Shown here: positions 59,302-64,000 of the stretch, one piece after another
How positions within the stretch are numbered: position 1 is the first letter of the stretch
Layout of the letters: every line of letters starts with the position of its first letter
NCBI RefSeq assembly: GCF_005860805.1
Contig: NZ_VCEJ01000008.1
Span: 434,001-498,000, forward strand
DNA from: Dyadobacter luticola
Lineage (GTDB): Bacteria; Bacteroidota; Bacteroidia; Cytophagales; Spirosomataceae
Direction of reading: 5' to 3'
Length of the DNA stretch: 64,000 nucleotides
Translations under genes and position numbers: made by a program
Notes under the pieces: model-generated
Told to the model about the DNA's origin: nothing
Databases searched by the model: none
The model's input: only the letters and a program-made list of their open reading frames with translations

Positions 59302-60314
59302 CCGGAGTCCAGCCATATCTCGCTACCGAGCAGCTAACCATCGGTTATCGTTCAAAAGGACTCACCAAAGTTATTTCCAGTAACTTAAATCTTGCATTGC
59401 ACCCGGGGAACCTCGTTTGTCTGCTGGGTTCAAACGGTTCCGGGAAATCTACGTTAATGCGCACTTTGGCCGGTTTGCAGCCTGCATTGGATGGTAACAT
59501 TAAGATTGGACAGAAATTGCTGGCTGAACTTCCACCCGAAGAATTAGCCAGAAAACTAAGTCTTGTTTTAACTGAAAGAATCGAAGTCGGAAACCTGACC
59601 GCAAGGGAAATTATCACCTTGGGAAGAACTCCCTACACCGGCTGGCTGGGCATTTTAAATGTCCAGGACCGTGAAAAAATCGATGAGGCGGTGTCGCTGA
59701 CCCACGTGGAAGACTTGCTGGAAAAACGTGCACATCAGCTTAGTGACGGCGAGAGGCAAAAAGTAATGGTAGCCCGCGCCCTGGCCCAGGATACGGACCT
59801 GATCCTGCTCGATGAACCCACCGCCCACCTCGACCTGCCCAACCGCATCGAAATGATGAACTTGCTGCATGACTTGGCGAGAACAACCGGAAAGGCGATT
59901 TTACTGAGCACGCACGAACTCGATCTGGCCCTCCAAACCGCGGATTATCTATGGCTTTTGAAACATGACGGTGAAGTTTCCGCCGGTGTGCCAGAAGATC
60001 TGGTGCTCAATGGTTCTTTCGAATCGGCATTTTTGAAGGCTGGTTTTTCCTTTGACAAAATGTCGGGGACGTTTCATGTGAACAAACAATCGGGACCGCT
60101 GACCGTATACCTGGAAGGCGACGAGCTGCTGGTTTCCTGGACAAAAAGGGCTTTGAAAAGGGCGGGTTTTACATTAGCGATCATAGCAAACAGCCATTTG
60201 AAAATAAGGGCGATGAGTGAGAATGCGGTGCTGTCGTGGGAAATTGAGGGTTTTGACAAAACACAAACGGTGAATTCCATCGAAGATCTGCTACATACGC
60301 TGAGGCAATTTTAA
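59298..60314 (+). CDS. ABC transporter ATP-binding protein with extra C-terminal domain
   Basis: A 338-residue ATPase of the FepC/BtuD kind. Walker A LLGSNGSGKSTLM, Q-loop region VLTERIEVGNLTAREII, signature HQLSDGERQKVMVARALA, Walker B ILLDEPTAHLDLPNR and the switch histidine in LSTHELDLAL are all present. The ATG at 59298 overlaps the permease stop as ATGA. After the normal ATPase core (about residue 255) there is an additional 80-residue domain (PLTVYLEGDELLVSWTKRAL and onward) with strand-helix alternation. It may be regulatory. It forms the third part of the importer. Confidence 0.93.
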   Translation: MTGVQPYLATEQLTIGYRSKGLTKVISSNLNLALHPGNLVCLLGSNGSGKSTLMRTLAGLQPALDGNIKIGQKLLAELPPEELARKLSLVLTERIEVGNLTAREIITLGRTPYTGWLGILNVQDREKIDEAVSLTHVEDLLEKRAHQLSDGERQKVMVARALAQDTDLILLDEPTAHLDLPNRIEMMNLLHDLARTTGKAILLSTHELDLALQTADYLWLLKHDGEVSAGVPEDLVLNGSFESAFLKAGFSFDKMSGTFHVNKQSGPLTVYLEGDELLVSWTKRALKRAGFTLAIIANSHLKIRAMSENAVLSWEIEGFDKTQTVNSIEDLLHTLRQF

Positions 60315-60369
60315 GTATATGATTGTCGCCTTCCGGTGAATTAAAGCCTCGCGTTTCGTCCGAATTGGT

Positions 60370-60377
60370 TAGTTTTG
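60370..60377 (+). promoter_or_regulatory. -7 element of the GT-C-like gene promoter
   Basis: TAGTTTTG fits the -7 consensus. The -33 box is not clear. A transcript start near 60383 would leave a leader of about 27 bases before the ATG at 60410 and rule out the upstream start at 60323. Confidence 0.45.
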
Positions 60378-60409
60378 GACATATAAAAATTAGCCAACAG
60401 TTACCCTTC

Positions 60410-62386
60410 ATGATTTTTTTGATTCCGATAGCAATGTGGCTGAGCACCGCCATTTGCTACTTAACAATCTTTAAAGGCACCCGGCAAACCTTCCGCCGCT
60501 CGCTGTTGACGGCGGCGATCGCTAACTTTTTCTTTATCGCCGCAAGTACAGAACTGCTCGGCGCGCTGGATCTGATCACCGACTGGGCTGTCCAGGGAAG
60601 CTGGTTTTTACTGGACCTGGCATTAGCAGCAACCTATTTTCGAATTACAAAACGTGTCGGCAGCAACTTCCGCAAAATCGTTTCATACTGGTTAATTTCG
60701 TCAAAAACTTTCTTCAAAGAGCTGGGCGCGTTCACGACGATCCTGCTTCTAATACTTTCCTGCATTACATTGACGGTCGCCGTCATGACTACGCCGAACA
60801 ACCTTGATTCACTGAGTTATCACCTTAGCCGGCTAGGTTACTGGGTGCAGAATAAGAATGTTGCACATTATGCCACGCACATCGAGCGGTCAATTTCTTT
60901 CAGCCCGTTTTCGGAATATGTGCATTTGCATACTTTTTTGCTCGCCGGCAGCTGGCGATTTTTTCAGCTTTTGCAGTGGCTTTGCCTGGTCGGTATTCTT
61001 GGGTTTGTTTCCATGCTTGTGCAGCTTTTTTCCAATTCCAGGTCCGCATTACGCATCGCCCTCCTCTTTGCAGGTACTTTACCAATCGCGATTTTGGAAT
61101 CCATGACCACGCAGAATGACATTGTGGTGAGCTTTTTTATCCTCGCCACAGCTTTTTTTGTTTTTGATTATATAAAAAAACAGGATCCGGTTTCACTCTT
61201 TTTGCTGGTTCCCACCGTAGGTCTAGGGATGATGACCAAAGGTACCTTCGCATTTTTCGTACTTCCTTTCGGGCTTTTTCTGCTCATTTTCATGGTTTCA
61301 AAAGGCCTGTGGAAACCTTTGGGTGGGGCTGCGGTGGCGGCTGTTTTTGTGATGATTTTACTCAACGGACCGTTTTGGTACCGAACTTATCAGGTGTTCG
61401 GGACGCCGATCGGGCGGATGAGCCAGGGGAACAAGACGCATTTTTCAGGCGGTGGCAGCTATCTGTCGTCCGTTTCGAAACACGTTTTCCTGCATTTGGG
61501 CTTTATTTCGCCGGGAGATCGCTACAACCATTTCCTCGAAACACAGCTTGACCATTTCCATCACCTGATCGGCGCGCCGCTGAATGATCCGGGCACCGGG
61601 ATGGCGTTCAAGATGAACCGGTTGAATTTCAACGAGGATTTCGCACATAACTTCCTCTCTGCCTGGCTGGTGATTTTCAGTATACCTCTGCTTTTTGTCG
61701 CCCGTATATCGCGTGCTATCAAAATCTACCTGGCACTCACACTGCTCGCTTTTCTGACATTCTGTTTTTTTATCGCCTATCAAACCTACGGCTCCCGGCT
61801 GCACATTCCGTTTTTTCTGTTGTATTCGCCGGTGATCGGCGTGGTCTATGGCGCACTTTTTTCTACTCTTTTTTCCAAAGTACTGATACTGATTTTGTGG
61901 CTGGCAGCATTGCCTTTTGCGCTGCTCAGTGCCAGTCATCCTTTGCTTTCTACCAAATGGTTTTTTGAAGAAGTTTTTCCACCGATCAACTCCGCATTAA
62001 ACCTGCATATTAACATTGAAGGGAATGTAAACCTGAAACAACGAAGTGCGCTGATGATCAGTCCACTGGAAGCTTTTTGGGGTGAATACTGGCGGGATGC
62101 AGAGAAAGTAAGAGCAGAAGTAAATGCGCTGCATCCGCAAAAAATCGGGTTTGATTTTGAAGAACATAGCTACGATTATGCGTATCAGTATTTACTCCAA
62201 AAGCCCGGACGAACATTCGGGCACGTGGCGGTCAGAAACCCGTCTAAAATTTTGGAAAAATCCAATTTCCAGCCCGACATCATTCTGGCTGAACATTATG
62301 AAGGAGAAAAATTCAGTTACCACCGTAAAGTCTATTTTGCACGGCGCATTGTGGATGGAAAGTGGCTGTATATACCCCTGCAATAA
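60410..62386 (+). CDS. GT-C-like integral membrane protein
   Basis: A 658-residue protein with eleven or more helices in its first two thirds and a soluble C-terminal end. The first periplasmic loop has TTPNNLDSLSYHLSRLGYW, similar to the Asp-containing loop of GT-C sugar transferases (ArnT/GT39/GT83 type). Such enzymes move sugars from lipid carriers onto proteins, lipids or glycans on the periplasmic side. The family assignment is not firm. The ATG at 60410 is preferred because a -7 element lies between it and the other possible start. It follows the ABC transporter genes by 95 bases but probably has its own promoter. Confidence 0.7.
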   Translation: MIFLIPIAMWLSTAICYLTIFKGTRQTFRRSLLTAAIANFFFIAASTELLGALDLITDWAVQGSWFLLDLALAATYFRITKRVGSNFRKIVSYWLISSKTFFKELGAFTTILLLILSCITLTVAVMTTPNNLDSLSYHLSRLGYWVQNKNVAHYATHIERSISFSPFSEYVHLHTFLLAGSWRFFQLLQWLCLVGILGFVSMLVQLFSNSRSALRIALLFAGTLPIAILESMTTQNDIVVSFFILATAFFVFDYIKKQDPVSLFLLVPTVGLGMMTKGTFAFFVLPFGLFLLIFMVSKGLWKPLGGAAVAAVFVMILLNGPFWYRTYQVFGTPIGRMSQGNKTHFSGGGSYLSSVSKHVFLHLGFISPGDRYNHFLETQLDHFHHLIGAPLNDPGTGMAFKMNRLNFNEDFAHNFLSAWLVIFSIPLLFVARISRAIKIYLALTLLAFLTFCFFIAYQTYGSRLHIPFFLLYSPVIGVVYGALFSTLFSKVLILILWLAALPFALLSASHPLLSTKWFFEEVFPPINSALNLHINIEGNVNLKQRSALMISPLEAFWGEYWRDAEKVRAEVNALHPQKIGFDFEEHSYDYAYQYLLQKPGRTFGHVAVRNPSKILEKSNFQPDIILAEHYEGEKFSYHRKVYFARRIVDGKWLYIPLQ

Positions 62387-62410
62387 ATTTTTAACCTAAA
62401 ATTCACCGTC

Positions 62411-62818
62411 ATGACAGCATTAGAAACTGTACGACTTTATTATCAATGCTTTAACCAAAGAAACTGGAAGGGAATGCTCACGCTGCTCGACCCGGAAGTG
62501 CGCCACGAGGCCAACCAGGGAGATGTACGTATCGGCGCCGACAAATTCACGGAGTTTTTACAAAAAATGGATGAATCCTACGAGGAACATCTGACCGATA
62601 TGGTGCTTTTTTCCGAACCTTCGGGCAAGCGGGTAGCTGCGGAGTTTGTTGTAAATGGTGTTTATAAAAAAGGCGAACCAGGTATGCCGGAAGCGCACGG
62701 ACAACCTTATGTACTCCCGGCCGGGGCATTTCTGGAAGTGAAAGAGGGGCGGATCAGCCGCGTGACCACTTACTATAACCTCCCGCTATGGATCGACCTG
62801 GTTTCAAAGACAAAATAA
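62411..62818 (+). CDS. NTF2-like (SnoaL-type) protein
   Basis: A 135-residue protein with the cone-shaped NTF2-like fold: helices ALETVRLYYQCFNQRNWKGML, then LLDPEVRHEANQGDVRIGADKF with an Asp, followed by KRVAAEFVVNGVYKKG and the final strand GRISRVTTYYNLPLWI. Family members range from steroid isomerases to binding proteins, so the role is open. It lies directly before a GNAT gene with TAATG overlap and is part of an NTF2-GNAT-hydrolase unit. Confidence 0.85.
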   Translation: MTALETVRLYYQCFNQRNWKGMLTLLDPEVRHEANQGDVRIGADKFTEFLQKMDESYEEHLTDMVLFSEPSGKRVAAEFVVNGVYKKGEPGMPEAHGQPYVLPAGAFLEVKEGRISRVTTYYNLPLWIDLVSKTK

Positions 62819-63417
62819 TGGCTGAACTCCGATTTTTGTGGGCGCGCGGGGAGGAGATAGGTGCGGTTGTAAATGATCTGGCTGGGCTGCGTATCGCCGT
62901 TTTTCGTGATTATCCCTATTTATACGAAGGCTCGGTTGCGTATGAAAAGGAATACCTGACGGTTTACACGGCATCTTCAAAATCGCTGCTGTTTTCGGTA
63001 TATGATGGCGACAGGATGGTGGGCGCAACTACCTGTCTGCCGCTGGCGGACGAATCTGCGGAGGTCCGCCGGCCTTTCGAAGACGCTGGGTATGATATCA
63101 GTACCGTTTTTTACTTTGGAGAAAGCATTTTGCTGCGGGAATACCGTGGTTTAGGGCTGGGACACCGTTTTTTTGATGAACGCGAGGCACATGCCCGCAC
63201 TTTCGGGAATTTTGAGACCTCTTGTTTCTGTTCTGTTGATCGGGGGGAGAATCATCCGCTAAAACCTGCGGATTATCGGTCAAACAATGCCTTTTGGACA
63301 AAGAGGGGTTATCATGAAGAACCGGAATTACAGACTTATATGTCCTGGCCCGATGTCGGCGACAAAGTATCTACCGCCAAAAAGATGATTTTCTGGATTA
63401 AAAAATTACGAGAATAA
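62818..63417 (+). CDS. GNAT family N-acetyltransferase
   Basis: A 199-residue acetyl-CoA-dependent transferase. The strand-helix pattern SLLFSVYDGDRMVGATTCLPL, then FYFGESILLREYRGLGLGHRFFDEREAHA, contains the acetyl-CoA binding segment RGLGLGHRFF near residue 105. The ATG at 62818 overlaps the NTF2 gene stop as TAATG. A gene for a carbon-nitrogen hydrolase begins 25 bases later. In other bacteria these two activities are sometimes fused into one protein, so here they probably act together. The substrate is unknown. Confidence 0.87.
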   Translation: MAELRFLWARGEEIGAVVNDLAGLRIAVFRDYPYLYEGSVAYEKEYLTVYTASSKSLLFSVYDGDRMVGATTCLPLADESAEVRRPFEDAGYDISTVFYFGESILLREYRGLGLGHRFFDEREAHARTFGNFETSCFCSVDRGENHPLKPADYRSNNAFWTKRGYHEEPELQTYMSWPDVGDKVSTAKKMIFWIKKLRE

Positions 63418-63442
63418 ACCCACTTTCGAGCATTAACCCACA

Positions 63443-64000
63443 ATGATTTTAACCATTGCGTCAGCACAGTACCCGATTACCGAACACGTCGGCTTTTCTG
63501 CCTGGAAACAACATACCGAGCGCTGGGTGGCCGATGCCGTAGAAAAGGGGGCAAAACTGCTGCTCTTCCCGGAATACGGTTCTATGGAACTTGTCAGCAT
63601 CTTTTCGGAAGAAATCCGGGGCGATCTTCAAAACCAGATTTTTTCACTGGATTCGATCAAATCGGAATTTTGCATGGTCTTCGAGATTTTTGCAAAAAAA
63701 TATGAGGTAGTGATCGTGGCGCCCACCATTCCGATTGTCGAAAACGGCGAAAAGCTGAACAGGGCCTATGTTTTTTCTCCAAATGGGCTGATGGGTTACC
63801 AGGATAAATTCTTCATGACCCGGTTTGAAAACGAAGAATGGGGCATCCAGAGCGGCCGGAAAGCGTTGACTATTTTCGAAACGTACTGGGGAAAATTCGG
63901 GATCCAGATCTGCTATGATGTGGAATTCGGTATCGGCTCGCAGCTTTTATGCGAGGCCGGCGCCACATTGATCCTCGTCCCCAGCTGCACTGAAACCATT
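63443..64000 (+). CDS. Carbon-nitrogen hydrolase (nitrilase superfamily), N-terminal part
   Basis: The gene runs off the window; 186 residues are visible. The catalytic triad of the superfamily can be seen: Glu in LLLFPEYGSME, Lys in MGYQDKFFMTRFE, and Cys in FGIQICYDVEFG. These enzymes split amides or nitriles, or transfer acyl groups. It follows the GNAT gene by 25 bases. The start is the first ATG, directly before SAQYPITEHVGF. The specific substrate cannot be told. Confidence 0.9.
   Translation, partial: MILTIASAQYPITEHVGFSAWKQHTERWVADAVEKGAKLLLFPEYGSMELVSIFSEEIRGDLQNQIFSLDSIKSEFCMVFEIFAKKYEVVIVAPTIPIVENGEKLNRAYVFSPNGLMGYQDKFFMTRFENEEWGIQSGRKALTIFETYWGKFGIQICYDVEFGIGSQLLCEAGATLILVPSCTETI

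Noticed and set aside
60323-60409. Earlier start for the GT-C-like protein
   Set aside because: The extra 29 residues are not membrane-like, and a -7 promoter element (60370-60377) lies inside the stretch.
1-64000. CRISPR arrays, insertion sequences and prophage genes
   Set aside because: No regularly spaced repeats, transposase motifs or phage structural genes were found on either strand by reading.

Overview
The window looks like chromosomal DNA of a Bacteroidota bacterium of the order Cytophagales, probably Dyadobacter or a close relative. This rests on gene content and promoter style, not on a database search. Indicators are promoters of the TTG / TAnnTTTG type, weak or absent Shine-Dalgarno sequences, BlaI plus M56-peptidase/TonB fusions, the ligase-associated DNA repair gene set, a Tgt without zinc cysteines, and an OmpA protein with a calcium-loop linker. 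There is no rRNA, IS element, prophage or CRISPR array. One tRNA gene (Asn-GTT) is present.

Layout. 1-5450: end of an ExbD-like gene, a Gfo/Idh/MocA oxidoreductase, and a BlaI repressor operon with two M56 peptidase/TonB fusions behind a promoter with tandem operators. 5.5-18.6 kb: mostly housekeeping genes (Uma2 protein, pyruvate kinase, PriA, a RelE/ParE toxin-antitoxin pair, PabB/PabC, YpdA, BNR-repeat protein, YtxH protein, DUF4136 lipoprotein, DnaG, TerC). 18.9-27.8 kb: a minus-strand polysaccharide operon with a tyrosine autokinase, the nonulosonic (sialic-type) acid genes neuB-neuC-neuA, a CDP-glycerol-transferase-like protein, an O-antigen ligase/polymerase and a glycosyltransferase. 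It is followed upstream by glf, an OmpA protein, tgt, a GT2 enzyme, rsmG and tRNA-Asn.

34.4-39.3 kb is a sulfur island: a Crp/Fnr regulator diverges from a TauE exporter, followed by an MBL-rhodanese fusion, two YeeE/YedE sulfur transporters and a rhodanese-thioredoxin protein. A dyad close to GTGACAATTGTCAC lies at exactly the same distance from three promoter -7 elements, so the Crp/Fnr protein probably activates the island and itself. 39.5-45.4 kb holds three unusual sugar-active proteins: a membrane-anchored tandem GH26-like protein, a processive GT2 synthase fused to a degenerate glycosidase barrel, and a lipoprotein GH2-type barrel. They suggest an undescribed exopolysaccharide synthesis and trimming locus. 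46.1-46.7 kb carries two orphan small genes that share a GTTTGG-N5-CCAAAC dyad.

46.8-56.6 kb: a multi-PAS protein ending in a HisKA-like segment without an ATPase domain, then the ligase-associated repair set (PdeM, Lhr-type helicase, ATP-dependent ligase, SNM1-type exonuclease) split by an acyltransferase gene. 56.7-64 kb: a DUF5618 protein, an iron/siderophore-type ABC importer, a GT-C-like membrane protein, an NTF2-like protein, a GNAT acetyltransferase and a truncated carbon-nitrogen hydrolase.
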